From NCBI GenBank assembly GCA_001792895.1, contig MARA01000041.1:266090-330089 (forward strand): a stretch of DNA of 64,000 nt, read 5' to 3'. The stretch is from Lentinus brumalis. Taxonomy: Eukaryota > Basidiomycota > Agaricomycetes > Polyporales > Polyporaceae. The notes beneath the pieces are model-generated. The model saw only the letters and a list, made by a program, of their open reading frames with translations, was not told the origin of the DNA and searched no databases. The position numbers and the translations under genes are program-made. The first letter of the stretch is position 1; each line of letters opens with the position of its first letter. This document shows positions 50,916-62,446 of this stretch, in pieces.

Positions 50916-51045
50916 CATTCCCAGACTGTCTCCAGGAGCCAGCAAGTCGCCAGCACCGTCAGGAGAGACTCCGAGGCTGGGTGTACGCAGCCGCTGCTCC
51001 ACACTCGCGCCGTCCGATTGGCAGGACTTGGAAGGCTTACTGTAA

Positions 51046-51977
51046 TAAGTTACCATACCATGTACCGACATTTTTCATGTACTGGAATGCACACCAGCAA
51101 GGAACTGACTTAACATAGCGGGTCGCGGCAACACGTTCACGAAAGCCAAAAGCAAAGGGGACAAAGGCGCGTTGCCTGGACTATCCGAGGCTTCTCTGTT
51201 CCCGGTAAGTCAAAAGCAGAGTCCGCCAGCACCGGCGAAGCTCATTCGCGTGCTTATCGACGTAGCATACGTCCTCGCCAGGTACGTGGACAAAGTTTTC
51301 CTCAATCAATGAGTGCATTATGGTACTTTGCATGTGCCCTTTTGTCAGGAACGGTGGTCCTAGGCGGGTGCAACTGTTGTCCCAGCCCCTTGTAGACGCC
51401 AGGGCGATGGAAAACGCACCTTGTGAGCCCAAAGATGACGTCAAGAGCCGCTTTTCCATCGCTCCGGCGCCTAACCAGCTCCGGCGCCTCGGTTTCCCGT
51501 CCAGGTCGCCCAATATCTGTTCTCTGAAATGCATCTTTGATAATCATAACGATGTCTCAATATACATTTGTTTTATAGGTCCTGCTTATCGCTTGCAGGA
51601 TACGATCAACGTCGCTGTGATGTAAGGTAAGCCGCAAAACAGCGACGGCTTATACCGGCCTTATAAGCAGACCATTCCCTGCATCGTCTTGGCTTGTATT
51701 CAGGGCAGGTCTTTCATGTGCACAGACCCCTCTTGCACCCTCCTCTGTATTCGCCCTCTCCCCTTCTGTGCGCCCGTTTGTACCCGCTACATTGCCCGCA
51801 GACGTCCTCCCTCAGGTCGCCCTATCCCGCACGGCAATTTGCTGGTGAGTACCGCCAGTTGCGCATATGGAGCCTCCCTTGAGTTTCGACGAAGGCTCCA
51901 GAGCTGTGGAGAAAAATTTTGCCATTCCTCGGGCTGCCAGATGTGTAGCTAACATATTCTCTTCAGCTTTCTTCCAC
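51046..51977. other. 5' flank of the TET/JBP-like gene
   Basis: No supported gene. TATAAG at 51662-51667 (GGCCTTATAAGCAG) could be the core promoter, giving a leader of about 280 nt unless a leader intron exists (GTGAGTACCG at 51845 with CTTCAG at about 51965 would fit one). Confidence 0.4.
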
Positions 51978-54900
51978 ATGTCCGACGACGACTATGACGA
52001 CATGCCTGGGCTCCAGGACGTGCTCGAGGAGGAGACAGAGAGCATCCCTGGGCTCTCGGACTTGTCTGGGGAGGAGGACGACGACACGCCAGAGCTTTCC
52101 GAGGTGTCCAAGCACCGGTACGCCAAGTTCACCATGCCTGCCCTCTCCAAGGTCTCTCTCCCCAGCCGCGACCCCCGCTTGCCCACTTTCTACGAGTTCA
52201 AAGAGCATGCGCAGGTGCCCGCCGCCGTTGTCGGCCGCGGTCGCATTTTCGTCTATGTCCACGACACCTCCGAGGCCGGCAACCTGAAGTACTACGATTT
52301 CGCAAAGGACTTGACGTTCCCCGACGGCACTGAGGAGGCGGTGACTGCTGCAGGTATGTCCCCTTGTCTTTTGATCTTGGTGTCGGTCTCAAGGCCGCGG
52401 TTCGAAGGTTTCCTCAAGCTTCGGCCCAGCGACTTTGTCTTTGCGCGCAGCGCGCATGGTAGCGGTGCTGAGGAGGATGATCACCCGGTCGTGTGGGTTA
52501 CCGGCAGGTATGTCTCGCATACTGTCCCCAATCCCCTCTCCCCTCATCTCTGTGCAGCGAGTCGCTCCCTGACGGCCTGGAGACGTCTATCGAGAAGCTT
52601 CAGACGGACATCTTGGGACCGGACGAGCTGATCGACGAGGATAAGGCCCGCAAGGTCGACGGTGTTTGGAAGGGCGGTATTCACTGGGAGCGTAGCGATC
52701 ACGCGATCAACATCGCGGCTTCTGAGCGTTGCTACACCGTGGCACAGTCCTACCAGATCCAGAGGAACTTGACGTCGCCGGCGGTGGGAGCGAAAGTCTA
52801 CGGGGACCCGACCGATCACCACACCCTTCGTCGCAAGATCATTGAAGTACATACAGATTTGCCTTAAGTAGTATGCTGTGAAATTCACCCCTTTCTTCAG
52901 ACCGCTGCTCCAGTCGCTCTTGCAAGTCTCCAGCGTGCTCCTGGAGCGTATGTCGACGTCTTGAGGACGCAGGCCGATGTCAACAACCTCCCGCCGATTG
53001 GCCATGAGCAGAACTTCGCATTTCCGACAATGCAGCTCAACATCGCGTCTACTAAATCCCATGACGCACTCGCTGGTATGTGATCCCTGTTGCAAATACT
53101 GTCTGGTGCTCGCTGACACATCACCAGCCGATCACTTCCAACGGGATCTCGGTCAGTTTGCAGGCAAGCACGTGGACGAGCACGACTCTGCGGGTGGTTA
53201 TACCTGCATGATCAGTATGAACCGCTTGTCGGAGACGGACAGCCCGGGTTTCTTCATGGCGGACATCGGTGTCGCGATTGGTCTGTGGGAGGCGGACGCC
53301 TTTGCCTTGGACGTTGACTAGTTACTCATGTGGTTTTCGTACAGAACAACACGGTATAATCACAACCTGCTTCTCTGGACTGCACTTCCACGGCGGCTTC
53401 CCTCCGACCGCAGCTCCAGGAAAGACCCCAGAGAAGACGTCATATCGGTGTGTTATCGTATGCTATCCGCCTCGTGCATGCATGGACGGCGACTCTATGA
53501 TCGGCTTTGGCGCCCTGCCGGAGGGTAAACTGTTCTCATTGTCACCCGAGATGATGAACCCAGCGTGAGTCTGACGGACTCACACTGAGTCTTTCAGAGC
53601 TGACATGGCATTTTTAGCTACGATTCTCAGAGGTTCTCGACGAACAACGCAAATTGGTTGGCAGACGGCTTGCAGCTGACGTCGGAGCAGGCGTTCTTGA
53701 ACTGGTACTACCGGTCTCTGTGCCAGATGATCTCGTTCTTCACGCGCCAGATCCCAAGCACCGCCGGCATCAAGTTCGACGTGGATAAGTTCCGCGACTG
53801 CCTCTCCATCGATTCTGGCAGCAATACTCGACTGGAGCCTGACCCTTGGCCACTTGCTCCCGGACGTGATGAGAAGACTGCTCGCACTCGCGCTCAAGCG
53901 GCGGAACGTTGGGCGGCGCATAAGGCACGCGTCACATCTTTCCTCCCGCACGCCACTCACGTCCTGCACGAGAAAGCCGAGCGGGAGAGAGTTGAGGCTG
54001 AGCAGCTTGAGCGCGAGAGGCGGGATAAACGGTCGAAAGGCGGGTCCAAAAAGGGTACGCAGAAGCCAGGCAAGGCATATAGGTATTACCAGCTGATACT
54101 CTGCTTGTAGGATTGAAACGCTCGAGGGAGCACGACGGCGGGGATGGACATGACGACGGTCGGTTGTCGCGTGACAGTCAACACCTCCATCACTCATCTA
54201 ACTACTTTGTAGCACTCCCAGCTGCAAAGAAGGTGAAGAAGCCGCAGCACGATGCGCGCGCAAGTGGATCGAAGCCAGTGGCTTTGAAGAAACGCAAGCG
54301 CAAGGCTCCTGCCACGCCGGCCGAGGCGCCGTCAGATTCCGACTCTGAGGGTGGTTCTGCAGCAGTTGCATCCCCGCCAGCCGCTAAGCGTGGTACGTAT
54401 GGTTGCATACACCCCTTTTCCAACAAACAATGATCGATTATGTGCTCAGGACGTCCTGTACCATATGTTGAGATCACAACATTGCCTCCCCATCTGCGGA
54501 CCTCCTTGGCGAAGCGGCGCAAGGCTGAGCCCACGAAGCCCTTGCCGAAGGGTGCCCAATCTCACTCGCAGGAATATTCTTTACGCTGTGTAACTTGTCA
54601 GGCTATCATTACAACGTCACAATAGATGTTTGCTAACTGCTCTTGGTCATCAGATTTCACTGACGAGGCGTCAGAGGTGGAAAGCGAGGAAGACGGTCCG
54701 CCATCTGCATTGCAGACCCTTCCTCGATTGCTTCCGCAAACGACGGACAATACAGGCAGTCCCAATGTGTCCGGTAGCGATGAGGATCCGGACGAGTTGA
54801 CCAGCGACGGTACGTGGATGCCTGTCTCTGTGTTTAGTCACATACTCAGTCTCATATTGCAGAGTCCGGCGAGTCTCATCCTTCGCCAGGGTCGTCCACG

Positions 54901-56969
54901 GCGGCCTCGTCGGTCCAGCAAGGCACCTCAGACAAGCAGCCGCCATGTAAGTTGACTCTCCATCTCACAGATTCACAGCTTATGTCCTTGTGTTTACAGG
55001 CTACACGCGCGTTCTGGCTGCCTTCTCGCAAGAGTACCTTGCAGAAGTGCTTCGCAGATACGAGACTGTCGCAGAGACGACGCAGCTCCAGCTTCCAGGT
55101 CTGGACAGCGAGGTGGATACCTTCCTCAAGAGATGGCACGGCGAGAGCCCGAGCAATGTGAATGTGCAGTTCGCGCGATCGGTCTCTCGTATGTGGCGAG
55201 TGCATCGGGTTCGGCAGAGCACTGCTGCCCTGTTCGAGCTCAACATTGCCCTCGACCGCCGTCGTCTCATGCTGTGCAACGCCGCTGCGTGGACGTGGCT
55301 CACGGTGCATGTCGTGGATGCTGCTACAGCAATGGCCGGGCAGCTCGTCCGCGACCGCCGCTCGTACTCTGATTCCTCGGATTGGCTGGAACGCCTCGTA
55401 CGTGAGATTTTTCTCATCGTGCGGTCAAGGAAGCCGGGGCAAGTCTCAAGCAAGCAATTCCTTCCTGACCTGGATATTGCACCCACCGTCGCTCGCGTCC
55501 GAGGGAAACAAGTATCTCTCCGCGACACCACATCTGCTGTGATCGATGCACTGGTGCAAGTTCTAGAGACCTGGCTCAACTTCCCCTCCCGGACACAACT
55601 CTTCGCCGCTTATTTTGTCATCCATATCCTCCACATCGTACAGAACGAGGATGCGTTGCTCTTGCCACCGATCTGGTATGCGCATCAGGAAGTCATGACG
55701 CAGGTACTTGGACGTCGCGGAGTTAAGTCAACGGCTCTGACCCCCGAGGATCTTCAACCCTTCATCGTCGCTCTTCGCTCCCACCCTATCGCATCCACAG
55801 CATCCCATGAGGCTGAGCTACTGCGCCAGATTTCCTCCGCACGATCTCGATGCATCCCCAGTCTTCAGGCGGTGTCTTCGTCGCTTATTTCGTTGTTACC
55901 GCCTCCGCAGAATGACCGTTCGTCGACGACATCATCTGCTCCGTCCAACACCCACTCATCCCCGACCGCACCCTCTGCGACAGCCCAACCTCGTCGTGTG
56001 AAACCTCGGATTCCACGCAATCCTCGTCCTCCCGTCAAGACGACCGGCCTCCCCACCCTCATTCAGTTCATGCGCGATGCCATGGTGGTCGTGCGGGAAC
56101 CCTCCAGGGAGTCGTTCTCAGTGGTGCAAACAAAGATAGCGTCGAATCTCGACCGCTTCCTGCCCTTTCGCGAACATGGCCTCTCTCGCCGGAAGGTGCA
56201 AGGTGTAGGAGGCGCGTTCCATCCTGCCATCATGGATCTCCCGGGCGGCTTTGCTAGCTGTGTCCTCACCCGTACACACCTATTCAACTCACGTCTACTT
56301 CTGGAGCTCCGGTCGTCGAGTCATTACCGCAGTCTAGCTGAGTGGAAGCAGACTTTGCTCGACCACGGTTTCCAGGAGCCGAGTCCAGACGACAAGGAAC
56401 AGAAGACGGCGATTGCTTCCCTCACTCCTATCCTGAACATGTCCTCGTACGGACAGCCTCAGTGCCGTCGATTCAAAGCCGTGCTGAAGGATCCGGTGAA
56501 GTACTTCCAGCAGGAGCAGCAGTTCCGCGACCTCTGGGCCCGGGTGCAAGCAACCAACACTGACGACCCTGAGTTGAAGAAGATTCCGTTTCTCCGCTTC
56601 CTCAAATGGACACAGTCGACGGTCAACAGCCAGAAGGTCTTCCCCATGCTAGGCAACCTCACCGGATATCTGCTCTCAGCCGACTTCGTCTATGCTGGTC
56701 GCGTTGCACGACCTTCTGTGGAGGAGATTGGCAGAGTGATAGCCCGGATGGGGTTGGGCTCTTTGCGGGGACTCATTGCTCTCGGTCACCCTCTTACAAT
56801 GGATTCAAGCGCAGAACAAGTCGTGGACGCCTTCAAGTACGTGCATGATGAACTGGAGAAGGCTTTCACAGCAGAGGAGCGAGAGTGGATGATGTTCGAC
56901 CCAATCATGGTAGAGCACACGCTATGTAAGTATAACCGCGTATTGGGCCCCGGCGGGGGCAGTGATTAG
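51978..56969 (+). CDS. TET/JBP-like 2OG-Fe(II) dioxygenase, 1,459 residues
   Basis: Twelve exons: 51978-52507, 52558-52846, 52901-53075, 53128-53280, 53345-53564, 53618-54054, 54111-54158, 54213-54392, 54450-54587, 54654-54809, 54863-54946, 55000-56969; 4380 nt, in frame. Acidic N-terminus (MSDDDYDDMPGLQDVLEEE). The oxygenase core includes NFAFPTMQLNIA, KHVDEHDSAGGYTCM (H346-x-D348), VAIEQHGIITTCFSGLHFHGG (distal His about 398) and YRCVIVCYPP (2OG-binding Arg about 417). These fit the fungal TET/JBP family, which oxidises 5-methylcytosine and has expanded in basidiomycetes together with KDZ transposons. A disordered linker (PAAKRGRPVPYV, KKRKRKAPATP) is followed by a long helical C-terminal module ending WMMFDPIMVEHTLCKY. 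No defect seen. Nuclear location is implied by the basic linker. Confidence 0.82.
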
Positions 56970-58475
56970 TTAGGTTACATAAGTATTCTTCTGGTAGTTG
57001 TACCCATATGTACGCTCGATGCGGGAACAAGTGTAGTACCTCCCTGTGGCAATAACCATTAGATGCAGACTTCTACAGGCGTATACATGTCCAAGCAATG
57101 CACTTGCTCTAAATCCACGCAATCTACTGGGCAGGACCCTCGGAGAGCGCAGAACGTTCTTGAGAAGGTCCCCGGTGATGGTCAGACGACGCATTGCCTT
57201 CTGAGGCGGCTCCGAGGGCCCTTCTTCCTCCTCGTCACTGTCCTGCTTCCCATAGTCGGCCTTGCGTTTGATCTTCTTCAACGGCGAGACCGCCCTACGG
57301 GTGATAGCACGGATAGATGCGATATTATAATCCTGCATAATAATGTGAGTTCGCAATGTTTAAGTTCTGACAAGGTGTTGGAGGCTCACCCGCTGTACCT
57401 CGCTACTGAGCAGACAGATGGAGCGCAGCTTCGGAAGGAAGACATACTCGTGCCGTCCAACTTTGGCAAGATGTACGGCAAACCGCACCTGCACCATGTT
57501 GCTCGGACAGAAGATCTCAGGAGCCGTGCGCTCAACCCGCTCGCTGGTGCTTGAGCGCTCCGCAAACTGAGGCCTGGGATCATTATGATCAGTGCCTTGT
57601 TGCGTACAATCAGAACTAGAAAAACTTACGCGGCAGAGGCAGGCATGCGCTGCCAGTAGAAGACCGCGTTGTCGAGGGTATGAACCTCAGTTAGCAGTAG
57701 AGGACGGAGAATGTTGAGCGGGTCTATGACTTCGGCCATATCCGGATGGATGTCGTCAGCAGCCTGGTTGCCGGGCGTGAGATAGCGGCTACTGAAAGTC
57801 AATGTGAGGTCGCCCTCGGCTTCTCCGGGCATCCAAGTTCTCAACTGACAACCACGCTGCTGGACCTTCCCCTTCGCATGTTGGTACAAAGTACTCAGAC
57901 CACGAACCGCTTTCTCGAACATCTCGCTGCCAAGACCCGTCAAGGTCACTGACTGCTTAAGACTGAGAAGGTTGCCGGGGTTCGGGTTGCGGGGAATTCT
58001 ACAGGTGTGTATTTCGTTTGGGATAGGGAGCAGAGTGGATAGAAGGAAGAGCTTACTGGAAGCGGCGAATTGGTGGCAGAGTGCAGTCCCACAAGTACCC
58101 TTGAACGTTGAAGGTGCATTCCTCTCCGACGTCGGAGACCGGACGATCTTCATCATGGTCGACCAGCACCAGCATCGGAGGTTTGCGCAGCTCAAACAGA
58201 CGTATGCAAGAGTCAAAGTCAAAGTCCTAACACTTCCTGTCAGCTGCATCCCACATCTATCTCACAACAATCCTACGTACCTCGCCGATGCTGGAAAGTT
58301 CACTTTGGGTCTCGTCCCTGCCAACACAGGTACGCATCTCCTTCTCGAGCATCTCTCCTACTCTACCATTGGCTTGTGTGTAATACTGGCAGATGATTGC
58401 ATACTCACGATACTTGTCAGAATCTGTGCGAAGCTGCGAAAGAAGAGGCCCGCAGAAGGAGGACACAGTACTCAT
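56970..58475 (-). CDS. Orphan protein (multicopy Agaricomycete family), 403 residues
   Basis: Exons 58387-58475, 58281-58317, 58057-58226, 57630-57998, 57390-57573, 56970-57332; 1212 nt in frame. Blocks: MSTVSSFCGPLLSQLRTDSD; DFDFDSCIRLFELRKPPMLV; ECTFNVQGYLWDCTLPPIRR; IPRNPNPGNLLSLKQSVTLT; MAEVIDPLNILRPLLLTEVH; NMVQVRFAVHLAKVGRHEYV; a basic/acidic tail (LKKIKRKADYGKQDSDEEEE). I recall this as a recurrent Agaricomycete family of unknown function. Its TAA (56970-56972) directly abuts the TAG of the TET/JBP-like gene, so the two 3' UTRs must overlap. Confidence 0.82.
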
Positions 58476-59240
58476 GACGACAGTGAAGACACGGGAGACT
58501 TGGACTGCAACGCGGGGTGGGCTGGCAGGAAGTGGAATGGGGGTGTCTGATTGCAGAGTTCAGGATCACAAGGTACTTGTGACAGCCTCTTCATGCTCTT
58601 CGGAACCATGCTCTTGCTCTTCCGAAACACCCCGTCCCCAAACAAAATCAACTGACCACTTGGAACGTTCCAGGTCTTGTCATGCAGAGGCTAGACAATT
58701 TTTTGCTGCCGGAAGCCCGTTCGCCGGTGATTTGAAGAATATGCAGCCGATTCGCTTGTGTAGTTGCGACCTGCCACGCCTGCTCAAGTGGCAGACACAT
58801 CTGCTTCCTATGACCATACTTTCCTCATTTCATCCCTATTTATTACACTCAAACAAACGCATTTTTCTAACGCAATCTCATGCATCTAGCATTGGGTGCG
58901 GGAGATGTATCCAGCTGTATAAAACTTGGGAATGCTGCTGGGCGTCCTGATAGCAACTAGCGAAATCAAGCGAGCCATCACCACACGATATCTGCGCAAC
59001 CCCAACTCTCTGCCGTTCGGAAGTCTCCTCCGGGATAACACGAGCATGGCTCTCAGAAATGCATAAATACCCCCGCGCCGTTCCCTATCCTCCAGAGTTC
59101 GATCTCCCTTCGCACTCTTCGTCCGCACCTCACTCTTTGCTCATCCGTGCTGTCTGTCCCCCATCCTCCAACCTCTCCAACTTCCTCTCTTGTCGCACTC
59201 TTCTACTCCCTCCAATCCTCGCTACTCTTCTCACTTCCAC
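58476..59240. other. Divergent promoter region of two orphan genes
   Basis: Separates ATGs at 58475 (-) and 59241 (+). TGCATAAATACCCC at about 59060-59073 is a likely TATA-type element for the right-hand gene. No gene inside. Confidence 0.45.
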
Positions 59241-62200
59241 ATGGCTCCCCGCAAGAACACCACCAAGGCGTAAGTGCCCTGCCAGCATACTTCTACTTTG
59301 TCTGCCGACTGACATATGCTTCTCCTAGTACTGCCAAGGTCACTCCTCCTCCGAAGACGCATTCCAAGGCAGCCAAGTCCACGCCTGCCAAAGTCACCCC
59401 GAGGATGAGTACCACCGGAAGTCGCACCACTGCTGCCAAAAAAGCTGCCACCGCCAAGGCCGCCAAAGTGTACGTTCATTCATCTTTGTCTGTTGTGACC
59501 ACACTTATCTTTTGTCTTCAGCGTTGAGGCCCCCAAGGCTGTTCGTGGTGGAGGACGTAAGAAAGCAATCAGGTGAGTCATCCTTAGCAATCTCTATCAC
59601 ATTGCTCTAAGTGCAGGTAGTCCGGAGTACATCGACAGCGAGGCTGAGGAGGCTGAAGAGGACGATAACGAGGATGCCGAAGAGGCCGGCGGAGAGGATG
59701 AGGAGAGTATGGAAGAGCGCACTGCAGAGGATCTTGGGTGAGTTCATCCATGTCTCATACTTTGCCATGTCATTCTTATCCAGGGTGATGTTCAGCAGTG
59801 ACGAGGAACGCTCTGTTGCGGGCTCTGATGACGAGGAGTATGCGGATGTCCGCAACGAGGTAGAGATTACGCCCAAAGTTGGGTACGTCTGCTCAGATAG
59901 CAGTGTGGTACTACATGGCCGCTGACCCTATAAATAGGCGTTCTCTGAAGAAGGGAGAAGTCCCCGTCAGCCAAGGCTCCCCCTCTCCCAAGTACGTACA
60001 CTGCACAACTTGGTTATGAGAATGACTGTTCACATACCATCATCGTACAGCAAACGCAAGACCGCTCCGGCCAAGGTCGCTCCGGCGAAGGTCATCAAGG
60101 CCGCTGCGACCAAAGGTTCTCTTGTGAAAAACCGTGTTCCGACCCCTGCCAAACGGGGCAAGCGTGGGAAGGAGTATGTGATGTTGTCCTGATGCGTCCA
60201 CACATATCTTATGTTACTCTAGGGAGGACTCCGATGACGCTCTTGACGAGAGGTAGGTACCCCGCTTATTCCTTCTCTGTCGCCAATCTGACTTGTTCTT
60301 AGTGCATCCCCGACCAAGAAGACTCGTACTGGGTCAGTTTCCTTTGCTGTTGCTGATTTTCAATCCTGATTGTTCTGCAGAACCGTTCCAGATCCAGTGG
60401 AGGCCTCTGATGAGGAAGATGATGTTGTTATGTTGGACTCTCCTCCTCCCGGAAGGCAGGCAGATCGGTGCGTAATATGTTATGCTTTCTCTGTGTGGAT
60501 GTGTACTCATGTCTTGTCTAGGCCTAGTTCGGCCAAGTCTACTCCCAAGACGCTCCCTCTTCCTCGCCGCCAGACCATCAAGGCGGCGGCTGAGAGAGCT
60601 GCAGCTCAGAAGGCCAGTTCGAAGAGTCCGACAAAGGCTGCGGTGGGCAAAGGAAAGGTCACCCGCAAGGCTAACCCCCCCGAGTGAGTAGTTATGTGTT
60701 TTAACTGTGTCCGTAACCTTACATTGTCTGCAGTTCTAGCGACAACTTCTTCAACCCGGGGGAGGAGGAGATTGATGAGGAGGAGTAATGCAACCCTATC
60801 CCAACTTTGACTCGTCTCTTATAAGCCTTTGCTCTCTCTTCCTATAGTATCAAACGGCAGACTCGCCTGTTCAAAGGTCACTTCAATTCTGCCCCTGTGA
60901 TGTTGGAGGATGATGTAGAGGATATCCGGGAGACGTACGTCTGTTCAATCAATTTGTTACACACCTCTCATTGAAACATTCAATGTCAGTATCAGCGACA
61001 TCAAGATCAAGCAGGAGAGGGAGCCACGAACACCTCGGGCTTCCAAGATCAAGGACGTTCAGTTCAAGAAGTGAGTACCGTTTGCATTGAGCTCAGGGCC
61101 ATGCTGATTGGCATACCAGGGACGTGGACATGGAGGTGGACCCCGAACCTTCCTCGTCCTCAGATGTGTCTCCGGAGATATCAGACATCTATCTCCAGAA
61201 TCTTCTGGAGATGAACATCCACGACAAGGGCAAGGATTGCTCTGTTGGGGTTCTTGACTACAGCACTCCTGACTCCATTGACCCGGTCCTTCTTCCGACG
61301 TACTCTGCTCTTCCTCGGGTGCAGTAAGTACTGTTGTGACTATAGCTAAGCATCACATTGAAGCTGACGGTGCTCTCCACAGACCGTGTGAGGCAGACTT
61401 TGCGAACAACCCCATCATGACGGTTTCTCCCCAAGCTGGGATATTCAGTGAAGATGCATACGACATCTGTCGGCAGTGAGCAGTACTCTTTTGTCTTTGC
61501 TGTTCCCTCTGGTAACGTTGTATGCTTCTCCAGGTCCGTACTGCGGGTCATGCTCTATGCCGGTGGACGTGCCAATCCAGAGGACGATCCCTTTGTGATC
61601 AACCCTGCTCGATATGACCCTGCAGATGCCATGCCGTACACCTTTCCCGGAGCTAAGGCAACAGTGCTCTGTGCAAAAAATGCCAGTGATGTGGCCCCCT
61701 CCCGTCTTATCTGCGTTGACGTGGTTATTGTTCTTGACTGCAACATTGTTCACTGGACCAATGTGTACGGTCAAGACAAGCTTACTAAGCAGCTTGTGGG
61801 GTCCCGATGCGCGGGGAGCACGAGCGTGCAACTGCTTTCTTCGGCACCGTGTTTGGTCACAACAAGCTGGGGATGACCTCCTATAGTATTGGCCAGAAGG
61901 AGGCGGCTGGCATTGCCTATCGCAGTGTCGTCTTCAACGCAGCGACACCTAGCACACCAAAGAAACCGGGTACGTGGTTATATTCTACAAATGAATCCTT
62001 GCTAAGATCGTGTTCCAGTCGCAAACATCAAAGGACTGGGGTTTACTCCAAGGGGTCCTCGCACGCCTGCAGCTCCCCGCATGAATGCTACCCCCACTCG
62101 TTCCCTCCTGGATATGCGCGACAAGACCGCCTGGGCTCATACCGATGACAGTGAGTTTACTTTCAATTATCTCTGATACGCAACAAGCAATGACAAACTC

Positions 62201-62446
62201 GCAGTTGGGCTGTGGGATGCACGGGAGTACTTCTGTGCAAACAAACCGGATTTGCTCGTTTACCGGCATGAGGATCTTACTTCTCTTCCACGCTTGTCCC
62301 AGGAGTTGCAGTCTGGTGACATTGCGCTTGTCTACTATTCCGCTTCCACGTACCAGACCACCTCCACCTCCTACTACTCCGCCAAGCACGTCATGTCCCA
62401 CAACCTTTACGGTGTTGCCCTCCTTGCCCGTCGCAATGATGTCTGA
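59241..62446 (+). CDS. Histone-H1-like basic/acidic N-terminus with orphan C-domain, 18 introns, one-base frameshift
   Basis: Nineteen exons from MAPRKNTTKA (59241) to ALLARRNDV (TGA 62444-62446). The N-terminal half alternates Lys/Ala/Pro tracts (APAKVAPAKVIKAAATK, KRGKRGKEE) with acidic Ser/Glu tracts, like linker histones or chromatin tails. The C-terminal half is a folded domain: VLRVMLYAGGRANPEDDPFV, ASDVAPSRLICVDVVIVLDC, RGEHERATAFFGTVFG, YSIGQKEAAGIAYRSVVF, TAWAHTDDIGLWDAREYF. The exons total 2249 nt, one short of in-frame: the G run 61798-61801 lacks a base, and restoring one G joins TKQLVG to VPMRGEHERAT, giving 749 residues. I recall homologues as multicopy Agaricomycete proteins. 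Probably nuclear; role unknown. Confidence 0.75.

Noticed and set aside
49932..51071. Antisense open frame of 379 codons, repeats of WVPRPSS
   Set aside because: Same repeat read backwards; the frame crosses the palindrome and has no splice or promoter support.
50159..51118. Open frame of 319 codons, repeats of EPSSTAS
   Set aside because: It begins with an ATG, but it is only one of several frames left open by a 21-bp repeat; its composition has no structural logic, while the heptad frame continues into both flanks.
52354..52393. Possible intron (GTATGT...AAG) in the TET/JBP-like gene
   Set aside because: Removing it breaks the frame, while the unspliced reading TAAGMSPCLLILVSVSRPRF is smooth and in frame.
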